Source of the DNA: Pseudonocardia terrae | GTDB taxonomy: Bacteria > Actinomycetota > Actinomycetes > Mycobacteriales > Pseudonocardiaceae | Direction of reading: 5' to 3' | Assembly: GCF_021343995.1 (NCBI RefSeq) | Contig: NZ_JAJTTE010000011.1 | Coordinates: forward strand, 87,032-151,031 | DNA: 64,000 nt | Shown: piece after piece, positions 1-9,797 of the stretch | Layout: each line of letters starts with the position of its first letter | Numbering within the stretch: position 1 is the first letter of the stretch | Notes under the pieces: generated by a model | Seen by the model: only the letters and a program-made list of their open reading frames with translations | Told to the model about the DNA's origin: nothing | Database searches by the model: none | Program-made: the position numbers and the translations under genes

Positions 1-807
1 CGTGCGCGCGTCGTACCGCCGCTGTTCCCGCGTGCCGTCGGGACCCGGCCTCTTCGCGGTCGTGACCACCCCGCGCTCGTCGACCTCCGTGACGTGCACC
101 CCGAACACCGTCTCGACGCCGAGCCGGTCCAGCGCCTGCTGCGCCTTCTCGGTGAGGTTGTGCCCGAACGACTTGAGCACCCGGTCGCCGCCGTCGAACA
201 GCAGCACCCGCGCCTCCCGCGGGTCGATGTGCCGGTACTCGTGCTCGATGGCGTGCAGCGCGAGCTCGCGGATCTGCCCGGCGAGCTCCACCCCGGTCGG
301 GCCGGCGCCGGCCACGGCGAAGGTCAGCCACTCCGCCCGGTCCTCCGGGTCGGGGAGGGTCTCGGCCATCTCGAAGGCGCCGAAGACCCTGCGTCGGATG
401 GCGAGCGCGTCGTCGATGGTCTTCATCCCGGGCGCGTGCACCGCGAACTCCGGGCGGCCGAGGTAGGACTGGCGCATCCCGGCGGCGACGATCAGCTGGT
501 CGTAGGGCAGGTCGAAGGTCGTCTCGTCGGGCCGGCGGGCGGTGAGCACCCGCGCCGTCGCGTCGAGGTCGCAGGCCTCCCCGAGGACCACGCGCACGTT
601 CCGGTGCCGGCGCATCAGGGTGCGCAACGGCGACGTGATCTGGCCCTCGGACAGCAGTCCCGTGGCGCACTGGTAGAGCAGCGGCTGGAACAGCGAGGTC
701 GTGGTGCGGTCGAGCAGCGTGACGTCCGCGTCGGCCCGCGCGAGCCGGCGGGCCGCGTAGACCCCGCCGAACCCGCCGCCGACCACGACCACCTTCGCCC
801 GGCCCAT
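1..807 (-). CDS. NAD(P)/FAD-dependent oxidoreductase, NDH-2-like (3' end outside window)
   Basis: Probable type II NADH dehydrogenase, which would pass electrons from NADH to quinone at the inner face of the membrane without pumping protons. The start is ATG at 807 and the reading frame is open to base 1, so about 269 N-terminal residues are present and the membrane-binding C-terminus is missing. The N-terminus has an FAD Rossmann motif (VVVGGGFGGVYAARRLA). A second nucleotide-binding motif for NADH (FAVAGAGPTGVELAGQI) lies near residue 165. Family members are usually 400-450 aa. It is followed on the same strand by nothing visible in the window. The family is clear; the exact acceptor is inferred. 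Confidence 0.85.
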   Translation of the reverse strand, partial: MGRAKVVVVGGGFGGVYAARRLARADADVTLLDRTTTSLFQPLLYQCATGLLSEGQITSPLRTLMRRHRNVRVVLGEACDLDATARVLTARRPDETTFDLPYDQLIVAAGMRQSYLGRPEFAVHAPGMKTIDDALAIRRRVFGAFEMAETLPDPEDRAEWLTFAVAGAGPTGVELAGQIRELALHAIEHEYRHIDPREARVLLFDGGDRVLKSFGHNLTEKAQQALDRLGVETVFGVHVTEVDERGVVTTAKRPGPDGTREQRRYDART

Positions 808-936
808 CGGGTCCCCTCTCCACGCACGTCGTCCAGTCCCCACGTACCCGGCGGACGGCGACCGCATGCCCCGGGAACGACGTCGCCCCGCACTGACCAG
901 GTGCGGGGCGACGGGGGTGCGGCGGGTGCGGACCGG

Positions 937-3900
937 CTACATGTTGCGCCGGTACTGGCCCCCCACCTCGAAGAAGGCGTCCGTGAGCTGCCCCAGCGAG
1001 CAGACCCGGGCGGCCTTCATCAGCTCGTCGAACACGTTGCCCTCACCGGTGGCGACGTCCTGCAGCCGGCGGATCGCCTGCTCGGCCTCGGACTTGTGCC
1101 GGCCCTGGAAGTCGGCCAGCCGGTCCAGCTGCGACTTCTTCTCGGCCTCGGTACCGCGGGCCAGCTCGATCTCGACCGGCTCCTCGTCGTCCGCGCCGGG
1201 CTTGAGGAAGGTGTTCACACCGACGATCGGCAGCGTGCCCTCGTGCTTGCGGTGCTCGTAGAGCATCGACTCGTCCTGGATCTTGCCGCGCTGGTAGCCG
1301 GTCTCCATGGCGCCCAGCACGCCGCCGCGCTCGGCGATCCGGTCGAACTCGGCGAGCACCGCCTCCTCGACGAGGTCGGTCAGCTCGTCGACGACGAACG
1401 AGCCCTGCAGCGGGTTCTCGTTCATGGACAGGCCCCACTCACGGTTGATGATCAGCTGGATCGCCATCGCGCGCCGCACCGAGGACTCGGTCGGGGTGGT
1501 GATCGCCTCGTCGTAGGCGTTGGTGTGCAACGAGTTCGCGTTGTCGTACAGGGCGCAGAGGGCCTGCAGCGTGGTCCGGATGTCGTTGAAGTTCATCTCC
1601 TGCGCGTGCAGGGACCGGCCCGACGTCTGGACGTGGTACTTCAGCTTCTGCGAGCGCTCGTTGGCGCCGTACTTGTCCCGCATCGCCACCGACCAGATCC
1701 GCCGCGCGACCCGGCCGATGACCGTGTACTCGGCGTCCATGCCGTTGGAGAAGAAGAACGACAGGTTCGGCGCGAAGTCGTCGATGTCCATGCCGCGCGC
1801 GAGGTAGCTCTCCACGAAGGTGAAGCCGTTGGACAGCGTGAACGCGAGCTGGCTGATCGGGTTCGCCCCGGCCTCGGCGATGTGGTAGCCGGAGATCGAG
1901 ACGGAGTAGAAGTTCCGCACCTTGTGCCGGATGAACCACTCCTGGATGTCGGCCATCATCCGGAGCGAGAACTCGGTGGAGAAGATGCAGGTGTTCTGGC
2001 CCTGGTCCTCCTTGAGGATGTCGGCCTGCACCGTGCCGCGGACGTTCGCGTAGGCGAACGCCGTCAGCTCCTCGCGCTCGGCCTCGTCGGGCTCGCGGCC
2101 CTCCTCCTCGCGGAACCTCTCGACCTGCTGGTCCACCGCGGTGTTGAGGAAGAACGCCAGGATCGTCGGCGCCGGGCCGTTGATCGTCATGGACACCGAG
2201 GTGGTGGGCGAGCAGAGGTCGAAGCCCGAGTAGAGCTCCTTCATGTCGTCGAGCGTCGCGATCGAGACGCCGGACGTGCCGACCTTGCCGTAGATGTCCG
2301 GGCGGGTGTCCGGGTCGTGCCCGTAGAGGGTCACCGAGTCGAACGCCGTGGACAGCCGCTTGGCCTCGGAGTCCTCGGAGAGGTACTTGAACCGGCGGTT
2401 GGTGCGGAACGGGTCGCCCTCGCCCGCGAACATGCGGGCCGGGTCCTCGCCCTCGCGCTTGAACGGGAAGACGCCGGCGGTGAACGGGAACTTCCCGGGC
2501 AGGTTCTCCCGGCGCAGGAAGCGCAGCAGCTCGGCGTCCTCGGTGTAGCGCGGCAGCGACACCCGCGGGACCTTGTTGCCGGACAGCGTCTCCCGGGTCA
2601 GCTGCGTGCGCAGCTCGGAGTCCCGGACCTTCACCACGAGCTCGTCGCCCGAGTAGTCCTCGACGACCTGGGGCCAGGTGTCGAGCAGCTGGGCGGAGTC
2701 CGACGACAGGTCCTGCTCGGCCTTGCGCAGCGCGTCGTCGACCGACTCGCCGACCAGCTCCTTCGCAGTGCGCAGGTGCTGGCGGACGCGGGCCTTCGTG
2801 GCCTCGGACTCGGTCTCGGCGTGGTAGCCGCGCACCGTCTCGGCGATCTCGGCCAGGTAGCGCACCCGCTCCGGCGGGATGACGGCCGCGTACTCGGTGG
2901 AGGTCTTGCGGTCCACCTTCGGCAGCCGGCCCTCGTGCAGTGTGAGGCCGTTCTCGGAGAGCAGCGCGCCCAGCTCGTGGTAGAGCGCGGTCACGCCGTC
3001 GTCGTTGAACGTGGCCGCGGAGGTGCCGTAGACCGGCATGTCCTCCCAGCTCTCGCCGAACGCCTCGCGGTTGCGCACCAGCTGGCGCCCGACGTCGCGG
3101 CGCGCGTCCTCCGCTCCGCGACGCTCGAACTTGTTGATCGCCACGACGTCGGCGAAGTCCAGCATGTCGATCTTCTCGAGCTGCGACGCGGCGCCGAACT
3201 CCGGCGTCATCACGTACAGCGAGCGGTCGACGAAGGGCACGATGCCCGCGTCGCCCTGGCCGATGCCGGGGGTCTCGACGATGACCAGGTCGAACCCGGC
3301 CGCCTTGAGCACCGAGATCACGTCGCCCAGGTTCTCCGGGATGACCCCGTCGTTGCCGCGGGTGGCGAGCGAGCGGAAGTAGACCTGGTCGCCCTTGAGC
3401 GAGTTCATCCGGATCCGGTCGCCGAGCAGCGCTCCGCCGCCCTTGCGCCGGGTCGGGTCCACGGCCAGGACCGCGATCCGGAGCTTGTCCTCCTGGTCGA
3501 GGCGGAAGCGGCGGACCAGCTCGTCGGTCAGCGAGGACTTGCCGGAGCCGCCGGTGCCGGTGATGCCGAGGACCGGGACCTGCTTCTCGGAGGCCTTGAC
3601 CCGCTCCAGCACGTCGGCCGGCAGCTTCCCGGACTCGGCCAGGGTCAGCGCCCGGGCGAGGGTGGCGGTCTCGCCGGTGAACACCCCGTCGTACGACGCC
3701 GGGGGCTGCTCCGAGAGGTCCTGGTCGGTCTCCCGGATCATCAGGTTGATCATGCCGGGCAGGCCCAGGCGCTGGCCGTCGTCCGGGGAGAAGATGCGCG
3801 AGACGCCGCGGGAGTGCAGCAGCTCGATCTCCTCGTGGACGATCACGCCGCCCCCGCCGCCGTACACCTTGACGTGCCCGGCGCCGCGCTCGCGCAGCAG

Positions 3901-4149
3901 CTCGACCAGGTAGGAGAAGTACTCGACGTGCCCGCCCTGGTACGAGCTGATGGCGACGCCCTGCACGTCCTCCTGGATCGCGGCGGTGACGACCTCGTCG
4001 ACCGAGCGGTTGTGGCCCAGGTGGATCACCTCGGCGCCCTGCCGCTGCAGGATGCGCCGCATGATGTTGATGGCCGCGTCGTGCCCGTCGAACAGGCTCG
4101 CGGCCGTCACGAAACGGATGGGGTTCTTGGGAACGTAGAGCTCGCCCAC
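937..4149 (-). CDS. icmF: Fused isobutyryl-CoA mutase / G-protein chaperone IcmF
   Basis: Adenosylcobalamin-dependent enzyme that interconverts isobutyryl-CoA and n-butyryl-CoA in the cytoplasm. It feeds valine or fatty-acid carbon into butyryl-CoA pools. The 1070 residues follow the IcmF order: a cobalamin-binding domain in residues 1-140 ([12 protein letters not shown] region), a MeaB-like GTPase with P-loop [12 protein letters not shown] near residue 195, and a mutase TIM-barrel from about 530 to the end. The fused G-domain protects and reloads the cofactor, so no separate meaB is needed. The GTG start at 4149 has GGAGG four bases upstream. Length matches the family. Related fused mutases act on pivalyl-CoA or isovaleryl-CoA, so the substrate is inferred. 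Confidence 0.93.
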   Translation of the reverse strand: MGELYVPKNPIRFVTAASLFDGHDAAINIMRRILQRQGAEVIHLGHNRSVDEVVTAAIQEDVQGVAISSYQGGHVEYFSYLVELLRERGAGHVKVYGGGGGVIVHEEIELLHSRGVSRIFSPDDGQRLGLPGMINLMIRETDQDLSEQPPASYDGVFTGETATLARALTLAESGKLPADVLERVKASEKQVPVLGITGTGGSGKSSLTDELVRRFRLDQEDKLRIAVLAVDPTRRKGGGALLGDRIRMNSLKGDQVYFRSLATRGNDGVIPENLGDVISVLKAAGFDLVIVETPGIGQGDAGIVPFVDRSLYVMTPEFGAASQLEKIDMLDFADVVAINKFERRGAEDARRDVGRQLVRNREAFGESWEDMPVYGTSAATFNDDGVTALYHELGALLSENGLTLHEGRLPKVDRKTSTEYAAVIPPERVRYLAEIAETVRGYHAETESEATKARVRQHLRTAKELVGESVDDALRKAEQDLSSDSAQLLDTWPQVVEDYSGDELVVKVRDSELRTQLTRETLSGNKVPRVSLPRYTEDAELLRFLRRENLPGKFPFTAGVFPFKREGEDPARMFAGEGDPFRTNRRFKYLSEDSEAKRLSTAFDSVTLYGHDPDTRPDIYGKVGTSGVSIATLDDMKELYSGFDLCSPTTSVSMTINGPAPTILAFFLNTAVDQQVERFREEEGREPDEAEREELTAFAYANVRGTVQADILKEDQGQNTCIFSTEFSLRMMADIQEWFIRHKVRNFYSVSISGYHIAEAGANPISQLAFTLSNGFTFVESYLARGMDIDDFAPNLSFFFSNGMDAEYTVIGRVARRIWSVAMRDKYGANERSQKLKYHVQTSGRSLHAQEMNFNDIRTTLQALCALYDNANSLHTNAYDEAITTPTESSVRRAMAIQLIINREWGLSMNENPLQGSFVVDELTDLVEEAVLAEFDRIAERGGVLGAMETGYQRGKIQDESMLYEHRKHEGTLPIVGVNTFLKPGADDEEPVEIELARGTEAEKKSQLDRLADFQGRHKSEAEQAIRRLQDVATGEGNVFDELMKAARVCSLGQLTDAFFEVGGQYRRNM

Positions 4150-4279
4150 GGATCCTCCTGCACGACGACGGACCCATTTAGTTTGACGTCCTAGTATCGG
4201 GCTTGCAAGAGATCGTGATGTGACGTCCGTCGGACGACGTTTCCGCAGCTCGGGAAGGGTGGCCGCGCCGGGCCGTTGC

Positions 4280-5242
4280 TCAGAGCAGGGTGTCGAGGGC
4301 GGCGTGCACCTCCGCGAGGGTGGGCCGGGAGCCCGGATCGGTGAGCAGGCAGCCGTCGAGGACGCTCGCCACCCGCACCGGCAGCCGGCGCCGGGACCGC
4401 AGCCGGGGCGCGCCCTTGAGCAGCTGCGGGTAGAGCCGGCCCAGCTCTGCGCGGGGGTGCGTCGAGTCGGTGCGCGAGAGGCTGTGCGAGCCGGTCTGCT
4501 CCGGGTCCGCGACGCCGTCGGGGAAGGGGCGGACGCCCGTCGCGGCCTCGTGCAGGACCACGCCGACCGCCCAGACGTCCGTGGCGGGGGTGACGATCCC
4601 GCCCAGGATCTGCTCGGGTGCCATGTACCGGGCGCTGCCGACCTCGGCCGGCGCCGGGCCGGGTGCGCGGGCGAGCGCCAGGTCGATCACGCGGGTCACG
4701 CCGGCGCTGACGACGATGTTGCTGGGCTTGACGTCGCAGTGCACCCGGCCGTGCTCGTGCAGGTACCGCAGCGCCGCGCCGAGCTGCTGCCCCAGGTGCG
4801 CGAGGGCGGTCTCCGGGAAGCGGCCGTAGCTGTCGAGCGCGTCGGACAGGGTGCCGCCGGGCAGCGACTCCAGCACCATCACCGGGTTCGGGCCGCGCTC
4901 GTCGACCAGGTCGAGCAGCCGCACGATGTAGGGGTGGCGCAGCGCGCGCAGCAGCTTGGCCTCGCGCAGCAGCTCGCGCCGGGTCCGGACGTCGCCCACC
5001 AGGTCCGGGCGCAGCACCTTCGCCACCGTGTGGCAGTGGTGGACGGCGCTCCACGCGTCGTAGGTGTCGAAGTCCTCGCCGCGACGCAGGTGCTGCACCA
5101 CGCTGTAGCCCGGCGCGACCTCGTGGCCCGGCGGGAGCGGCGGCGGCCCGTCGAGACCCGGGTCGGTCGCCGGGACCGCGAACCGCAGGTCGTCGGGAGC
5201 CGGATCCGGGCGGGGATCCGGCTCCACGACGGCCGCACTCAT
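4280..5242 (-). CDS. Serine/threonine protein kinase with degenerate catalytic motifs
   Basis: A 320-residue Hanks-type kinase domain with no transmembrane segment, so probably cytoplasmic. A proline-rich N-terminus of about 40 residues precedes the fold. The VAIK lysine is kept (HTVAKVL). The catalytic loop reads [11 protein letters not shown], with Cys where HRD kinases have Arg. The metal-binding DFG is changed to DLA (VIDLALAR), the glycine loop is poor ([11 protein letters not shown]), and the APE region reads MAPEQ. The catalytic Asp, Lys and Asn are all present, so activity is possible but may not need activation-loop phosphorylation. The gene starts 31 bases after the ABC exporter stop and may be co-transcribed with it. 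No PASTA or sensor domain is seen, and the substrate is unknown. Confidence 0.8.
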   Translation of the reverse strand: MSAAVVEPDPRPDPAPDDLRFAVPATDPGLDGPPPLPPGHEVAPGYSVVQHLRRGEDFDTYDAWSAVHHCHTVAKVLRPDLVGDVRTRRELLREAKLLRALRHPYIVRLLDLVDERGPNPVMVLESLPGGTLSDALDSYGRFPETALAHLGQQLGAALRYLHEHGRVHCDVKPSNIVVSAGVTRVIDLALARAPGPAPAEVGSARYMAPEQILGGIVTPATDVWAVGVVLHEAATGVRPFPDGVADPEQTGSHSLSRTDSTHPRAELGRLYPQLLKGAPRLRSRRRLPVRVASVLDGCLLTDPGSRPTLAEVHAALDTLL

Positions 5243-5273
5243 CGCGCGCCCCCGTGGGGGCGCCCGGCGTCAC

Positions 5274-7859
5274 TCACCGCGGACCGCCGGGGCGCACGCT
5301 CCAGCCCGTCCGGTCGCCGTCCACGTCGTCGACCCCCACACCGTCGAACTCCACGCCGTCGATCCTCGCGCGATGCCGCCCGCCCGGCACCTCGGAGGTC
5401 CGGGTGACGGCGGCGAAACGCTCGGTGGGAGCGACGTCCGGTCCGGAGGTGGCCCCGGCCACCGGGGCCGGCCGGAACTCGGTCACGCCCGTACAGCGCG
5501 CGGGCAACGCCCAGCGGGACAACGCCTCCGGGCCGGACACCGGGGCGAGCTCGGAGAGGCCGACGTGCGCTCCCGCCGTGCGGAACGTGGGGAGCAGGGC
5601 GGTCTCGGCCCACGGGTCGGCCGGCCACGAGGAGGTCTCCAGGGCGGCGAGGTCCGCGTCGAGGTCCGCCGCGAGGTCGTCCCCGTAGCCGTCCCCGTAG
5701 CCGTCCTCGATCCCGATCCCGAAGCCGTCCCCGAACTCCCCGAACCCGCTGTGCAGGGTGGCGGGCAGCCGCTCCGCCAGGGGCTCCGCGCCGGGGTGGT
5801 GCAGCCGGTACAGCTCGGCGTAGCCGGGGCTGCGCGTGAGCAGCTCGCGGTGCCGCCCGGAGGCGGTGATCCGGCCGTTCTCCAGGTAGACGATCTGGTC
5901 GGCGTCGGTGACCGTGAGCAGGTTGTGGCTGATCACCAGCGTGGTGCGGCCCGCCATCAGCCGGCGCAGCGGCGTGAGGATGCGCTCGGTGGCGCCGGCG
6001 TCGAGCCCCGTGGTCGGCTCGTCGAGGATCAGCACGGGCGCGTCGCGGACCATCGCCCGCGCGATCGCCAGCCGCTGCCGCTGACCGCCGGAGAGCAGCC
6101 GTCCGCGCTGGCCGACCCGGGTGTCGTAGCCGTCGGGCAGCGCGCTGATGAACTCGTGCGCGTCGGCGGCCCGTGCGGCCTCGACGATCTCGGCCTCGCT
6201 CGCGTCGGGGCGGCCCCAGAGGATGTTGTCGCGCACCGTGCCGTCGAACACGAGCGTCTCCTGCAGCACCGCCGCGACGTTGCGCCGGACGTCGGCGAGG
6301 GCGAGGTCGCGCAGGTCGTGCCCGTCGAGCACCACGGCTCCGGCATCGGGGTCGTAGAAGCGCAGCAGCAGCTTGGTCAGCGTGGTCTTGCCGGCGCCGC
6401 TGGGCCCGACCACCGCCACGGTGTGCCCCCGCGGGACCAGGATCGACACCCGCTCCAGCGCGGTCCCGGTCGTGCCCGGGTAGGTGAAGGTGACGTCCTC
6501 GAGCCGCAGGTCGCCGCGCGCCCGTTCGATCCGCACCGGATCCGGCCGGTCGGTGACCCGGGGCTGCTCGTCGAGCAGCTCGATCACGCGCTCGGCGCCC
6601 GCGGCCGCGGCGTAGACGGTGTTGCCCATCTCGCCGAACCCGCGGACGGGGCCGAACAGCTGGCTCAGATAGCCGGTGAACACGAGCAGGCCGCCGAGGG
6701 TCAGGTTGCCGCGGGCCATCTGCCAGATGCCCACGCCCAGGACGGTCAGCACGCCGACGACCTCGAGCATCCCGACCAGCGGGCCGAACAACGACTTGAG
6801 CCGCACCGCCACCATCTGCGCGGCGAAGGCGCCGCGGCTCTCCCGGTGGAACCGCTCGGTCTCGGCCGCCTGCCGGCCGTACGCCTGCACGAGGGCGACG
6901 TTGCCCAGGCTCTCCTCCGCCACGGCCGCGATGCCGCCGGTGCGCCGCCGCTTCTCCCGCGACGCGCTCTTGATCCGGCGCGCGAAGAACCGCGACGCCA
7001 GGCCGAACACCGGCGCGGCCGCGATCGCGATCAGGGCCAGCTGCCAGTTCAGGAAGAAGAGCAGCGCCGTGAAGACGATCACCTGGACGCCGTACGTCAC
7101 GGCCATCGCGACGCCCGTCAGGACGAGCTCCTCGATGGCGCCGATGTCGCTCGACAACCGTGACATCACGTCACCGAGCTGGCGCCGTTCGAAGAATCCG
7201 AGCGAGAGGCGCTGCAGATGTGCGAACACGCGGGTGCGCAGGACGAGGACGAATCGCTCACCGACCCACGCGGAGACGTACGAGTCGAAATAGTCGACCA
7301 CCGCACCGACGACCGAGACGGCCAGATAGGCACCGATCACCCACGGCAGCAACGTGTAGTTCTGCGGGGTGAGCACGTCGTCGATCAGGATCATGAACAG
7401 CCAGAGGCTGGCGGCGATCGTGAGCGGGCTGAGCGCCGACAGGATCAGGCCGACCGCGAAGCGGCCGCGGAACCCGGCGGTGTAGGGCCAGAAGCGGCGG
7501 AAGATCTGCCGCACCGTGAGGTGCGGGGCCTCGGGCAGCAGGGCGCCGGCGGAGCGGTCCGGGGCGCCCGGCCCGGGCCCGGTGTCGGGCTCGGCTCCGG
7601 GCTCGGCTCCGGGCTGGGCGTCGGCCTCGCGGTGAGGCTCGACCGCGACTGCCCGGGAGTCGTCGTCGCTGGTCACGAGGTCGGCGGACGGCAGTGTCAC
7701 GGCCGGGAACGACTCCGGGGTCGGCTCCGGTCCGGGGTCCGGATCGAGGGCGTCCGGGGTCTCGGTGGTCTCGGTGGTCTCGGCGGTCTCGGTGAGCGGT
7801 CGGGTCGCGCGGCGGGAGCCGCGCCTCGTCGCGCGGTGACGGGCGGTGGGGGACGGCAT
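5274..7859 (-). CDS. ABC exporter half-transporter, permease fused to ATPase, with long acidic tails
   Basis: Single-chain ABC exporter (about 861 aa) in the MsbA/multidrug style that would work as a homodimer in the cytoplasmic membrane. A disordered Thr/Glu/Pro/Asp-rich N-tail of about 110 residues precedes a six-helix permease domain (about 120-400). The nucleotide-binding domain follows (about 440-690) with Walker [10 protein letters not shown], signature [14 protein letters not shown] and Walker [14 protein letters not shown] Gly/Asp-rich C-terminal extension of about 170 residues is unusual; typical members are near 600 aa. The ATG at 7859 is preferred because GGAGG lies nine bases upstream, against three for the in-frame GTG at 7865. 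The substrate cannot be told from sequence. Confidence 0.88.
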   Translation of the reverse strand: MPSPTARHRATRRGSRRATRPLTETAETTETTETPDALDPDPGPEPTPESFPAVTLPSADLVTSDDDSRAVAVEPHREADAQPGAEPGAEPDTGPGPGAPDRSAGALLPEAPHLTVRQIFRRFWPYTAGFRGRFAVGLILSALSPLTIAASLWLFMILIDDVLTPQNYTLLPWVIGAYLAVSVVGAVVDYFDSYVSAWVGERFVLVLRTRVFAHLQRLSLGFFERRQLGDVMSRLSSDIGAIEELVLTGVAMAVTYGVQVIVFTALLFFLNWQLALIAIAAAPVFGLASRFFARRIKSASREKRRRTGGIAAVAEESLGNVALVQAYGRQAAETERFHRESRGAFAAQMVAVRLKSLFGPLVGMLEVVGVLTVLGVGIWQMARGNLTLGGLLVFTGYLSQLFGPVRGFGEMGNTVYAAAAGAERVIELLDEQPRVTDRPDPVRIERARGDLRLEDVTFTYPGTTGTALERVSILVPRGHTVAVVGPSGAGKTTLTKLLLRFYDPDAGAVVLDGHDLRDLALADVRRNVAAVLQETLVFDGTVRDNILWGRPDASEAEIVEAARAADAHEFISALPDGYDTRVGQRGRLLSGGQRQRLAIARAMVRDAPVLILDEPTTGLDAGATERILTPLRRLMAGRTTLVISHNLLTVTDADQIVYLENGRITASGRHRELLTRSPGYAELYRLHHPGAEPLAERLPATLHSGFGEFGDGFGIGIEDGYGDGYGDDLAADLDADLAALETSSWPADPWAETALLPTFRTAGAHVGLSELAPVSGPEALSRWALPARCTGVTEFRPAPVAGATSGPDVAPTERFAAVTRTSEVPGGRHRARIDGVEFDGVGVDDVDGDRTGWSVRPGGPR

Positions 7860-7946
7860 CGTCACGTGCCTCCGGTGGTCCGGGAGAGAACGGGGGAGTG
7901 CGGGGGCCGGAACGTCGGGCGAGAAGACCGGTCGGGAAGACGACGA

Positions 7947-7978
7947 CGGCCCCTCCCACCGCAGCGCGGGAGGGGCCG
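7947..7978. terminator. Hairpin between small gene and ABC exporter gene
   Basis: Perfect 11-bp stem (CGGCCCCTCCC pairing with 7968-7978) around a 10-base loop. It lies after the stop of the 42-residue gene and before the ABC exporter start. There is no T-run, as is common for actinobacterial terminators. It probably ends the small upstream transcript. Confidence 0.6.
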
Positions 7979-8003
7979 CCGCACGGACATCAGAGCACCC
8001 GGC

Positions 8004-8132
8004 TCACTTGTGCCCGTGCTTCTTCTTGCCGTGCGACTTGCTCCACGACTTCTTCGACTGCGAGCACTTGTCGTGCTTCTTCGCCGGCTTCTTCGGGGCG
8101 CCGGGCAGCGGCAGCAGGTTCGCGAAAGGCAT
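8004..8132 (-). CDS. Small Lys/His-rich basic protein (42 aa)
   Basis: An ATG at 8132 with a good ribosome site (AAGGAG, five bases upstream) opens a 42-codon frame ending in TGA at 8004. The peptide begins MPFANLLPLPG and continues with a strongly basic stretch rich in Lys, Ser and His, ending KKKHGHK. There is one Cys. Such a composition would bind nucleic acid or metal, but I do not recognise a family. The gene has its own leader and is closed by the hairpin at 7947-7978, which supports a real transcription unit. It would be missed by length cut-offs. Confidence 0.6.
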   Translation of the reverse strand: MPFANLLPLPGAPKKPAKKHDKCSQSKKSWSKSHGKKKHGHK

Positions 8133-8302
8133 GACTACTCCTTCTCGGGTGACACGCGATCCGCTGATGCGCACCGCGTACCTCGCCTAAAGCGCGAGCG
8201 GGAAAGAGGTTGCGACGTTCTCGACACGCCACTCGATCGAGTTAAACAGCCGGTGAACGGCAGGCGTGGGACGTCCGGGCGAGCGCCGCCCGGTCGGGTG
8301 AT

Positions 8303-8379
8303 GTGATCGCACCGTGATCGGTCACCGCGCGCACCGGAGCTCGCGTTCGTGCGCTGTGAATGCGATCACGACGATCGCA
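8303..8379. promoter_or_regulatory. Repeated GTGATCGCACCG / TGCGATC motifs
   Basis: The 12-mer GTGATCGCACCG occurs at 8303-8314 and again, inverted, at 8914-8925, just upstream of the membrane-protein start at 8899. A perfect palindrome TGCGATC-acgac-GATCGCA lies at 8361-8379. The shared words suggest operator sites for one regulator acting on the genes flanking this stretch. The regulator is unknown. No gene is seen in 8133-8572 apart from these motifs and the 15-bp repeat. Confidence 0.4.
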
Positions 8380-8465
8380 CCCAGCCGCTCGAGACGTCCC
8401 GCTCGGTCACGCTGCGCGGGCGGGGCGCCGGAATGCACGAGGTTCGGCGACGTCGGGCCGCGGGG

Positions 8466-8570
8466 GATCGGGCTGCGGGGGATCGGGCTGCAGGGGATCG
8501 GGCTGCAGGGGATCGGGCTGCAGTGGATCGGGCTGCAGGGGATCGGGCTGCAGGGGATCGGGCTGCAGGA
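8466..8570. repeat. 15-bp tandem repeat, seven copies
   Basis: Seven head-to-tail copies of GATCGGGCTGCAGGG with a strict 15-base period (starts at 8466, 8481, 8496, 8511, 8526, 8541, 8556), differing by one base here and there. Decayed copies flank both ends (about 8451 and 8571). Each unit contains a CTGCAG palindrome in most copies. The array begins immediately after the stop codon of the minus-strand membrane protein and sits in non-coding DNA. Confidence 0.9.
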
Positions 8571-8572
8571 GG

Positions 8573-8899
8573 TCAGGCCGCGCGGCGCTCGGGGATCGCG
8601 TCGACGGCCGGGTCGAGGACGGACTCGACCGACTCCACGGCCTCGTCCACCACGTCGCCGACGGCATCGGTGAGCGAGGCCGGGGCGCCCGCGGCGCGCC
8701 GCGCCCGGATCCGCCCGCGCAGCACCCGTGCGGCCACCGTGCCCGCGACACCGACCACGGCGAGGGCGGCACCGGACAGCACGATCGGCAGGATCCCTGC
8801 GTCGGGGAAGACCGCCATGAGCACGAACGAGGAGAGTGGCCACCACAGCAGGGTTCGACCCGCACCGTGGCGCGTCCAGTCGTGATGCTCGGGCGCCAT
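8573..8899 (-). CDS. Hypothetical two-helix membrane protein (108 aa)
   Basis: A small protein with two predicted membrane segments. The first is around residues 17-37 (LLWWPLSSFVLMAVF region) and the second around 38-62 (ILPIVLSGAALAVVGVAGTVAA). A basic loop (RGRIRARRAAG) and an acidic, amphipathic C-tail of about 35 residues (DAVGDVVDEAVESVES region) follow. The ATG at 8899 is taken because the hydrophobic segments follow at normal distance. It is not recognised as a named family. Its promoter region carries the inverted GTGATCGCACCG word at 8914-8925, and its 3' end abuts the 15-bp repeat array. Confidence 0.6.
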   Translation of the reverse strand: MAPEHHDWTRHGAGRTLLWWPLSSFVLMAVFPDAGILPIVLSGAALAVVGVAGTVAARVLRGRIRARRAAGAPASLTDAVGDVVDEAVESVESVLDPAVDAIPERRAA

Positions 8900-8990
8900 G
8901 AAGGTCCCTTACCCGGTGCGATCACGGATCATGCCTGTGACCCGCGATCCGCCCGGGAGCGCGGGACCCGGCGGCCTCGCCGGCGTGGGC

Positions 8991-8996
8991 TAGGTT
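8991..8996 (+). promoter_or_regulatory. -10 box TAGGTT of a leaderless gene
   Basis: TAGGTT is followed by six bases and then the ATG at 9003, so transcription would start at or next to the A of the start codon. There is no Shine-Dalgarno sequence, which fits a leaderless transcript. Confidence 0.55.
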
Positions 8997-9002
8997 CCGG
9001 TC

Positions 9003-9791
9003 ATGAGCAGTGACGCCGCCCCCACCACGCCCGTGATCGACGTCCGGACCGCCCTGCTCGACGAGAACGCGCGGCTGGCCGAGCTGGTGCGTACCGCCGA
9101 TCACGGCACGGAGATCCCGACCTGCCCCGGATGGACGTTGACCCAGCTGCTGCGCCACGTCGGGCGCGGCCACCGGTGGGCCGCCACGATGATCACCGAG
9201 CGCGTGACGGAGCCGCTCGACCCGCGGCAGGTCCCCGGCGGCAAGCCGCCCGCCGACCTCGACGGCACCGCGGCGTGGCTGCGCGAGGGTGCGCAGGCCG
9301 TGCTCGACGCCGTCGACGCGGTCGGGCCGGAGGCCCCGGCCTGGACCTTCACCGGCCCGAAGCCCTCCGCCTGGTGGATCCGCCGCCGGCTGCACGAGGA
9401 GACGGCGCACCGCGCGGACGTGCAGCTCGCGCTGGGGCAGGACAGCGACCTCGACCCGGCGCTCGCCGCCGACGGCCTGTCCGAGTGGCTCGACCTCCTC
9501 GCCGCCCGCCGCGGCCGCGAGCTGCTGCCCGAGGGCGTCACACTGCACCTGCACGCCACGGACGGCGACCTCGGCCCGGCGGGGGAGTGGACGGTCCGTC
9601 CCGACGGCGTCGGCGAGCGGGCCGGGATCGCCTGGGAGCACGGGCACGCGAAGGGGACCGTCGCCGTCCGCGGGCCCGCCACCGTCCTCTACCTCGCCGC
9701 CCTGCGCCGGTTGCCGGCGGACGACTCCCGCCTGGAGGTGTTCGGCGACGCCGCGGTCCTCGACGCCTGGCTCGCCGGCACCCCCTTCTGA
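9003..9791 (+). CDS. Maleylpyruvate isomerase family mycothiol-dependent enzyme
   Basis: A 262-residue DinB-like protein of the MDMPI family, cytoplasmic. It would use mycothiol as cofactor or substrate and bind a divalent metal. The N-terminal helical domain has the metal-binding pattern His (LLRHVGRGH) plus the HEETAHRAD motif near residue 137. The C-terminal alpha/beta domain (about 160-255) is the usual MDMPI_C part (AWEHGHAKGTVAVRGPA). Most members of this large actinobacterial family are of unknown reaction, so maleylpyruvate isomerisation itself is not implied. It appears to be transcribed alone from the leaderless promoter just upstream. Confidence 0.85.
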   Translation: MSSDAAPTTPVIDVRTALLDENARLAELVRTADHGTEIPTCPGWTLTQLLRHVGRGHRWAATMITERVTEPLDPRQVPGGKPPADLDGTAAWLREGAQAVLDAVDAVGPEAPAWTFTGPKPSAWWIRRRLHEETAHRADVQLALGQDSDLDPALAADGLSEWLDLLAARRGRELLPEGVTLHLHATDGDLGPAGEWTVRPDGVGERAGIAWEHGHAKGTVAVRGPATVLYLAALRRLPADDSRLEVFGDAAVLDAWLAGTPF

Positions 9792-9797
9792 GCCTCT

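Noticed and set aside
94..4194. 1366-codon plus-strand open frame
   Set aside because: It is the antisense shadow of icmF and the dehydrogenase. Its composition is Arg/Gly/Val/His-rich with no fold signature, while the minus strand encodes clear IcmF motifs.
8466..8570. CRISPR-like array
   Set aside because: Units are 15 bp and contiguous, with no spacers and no cas genes nearby.
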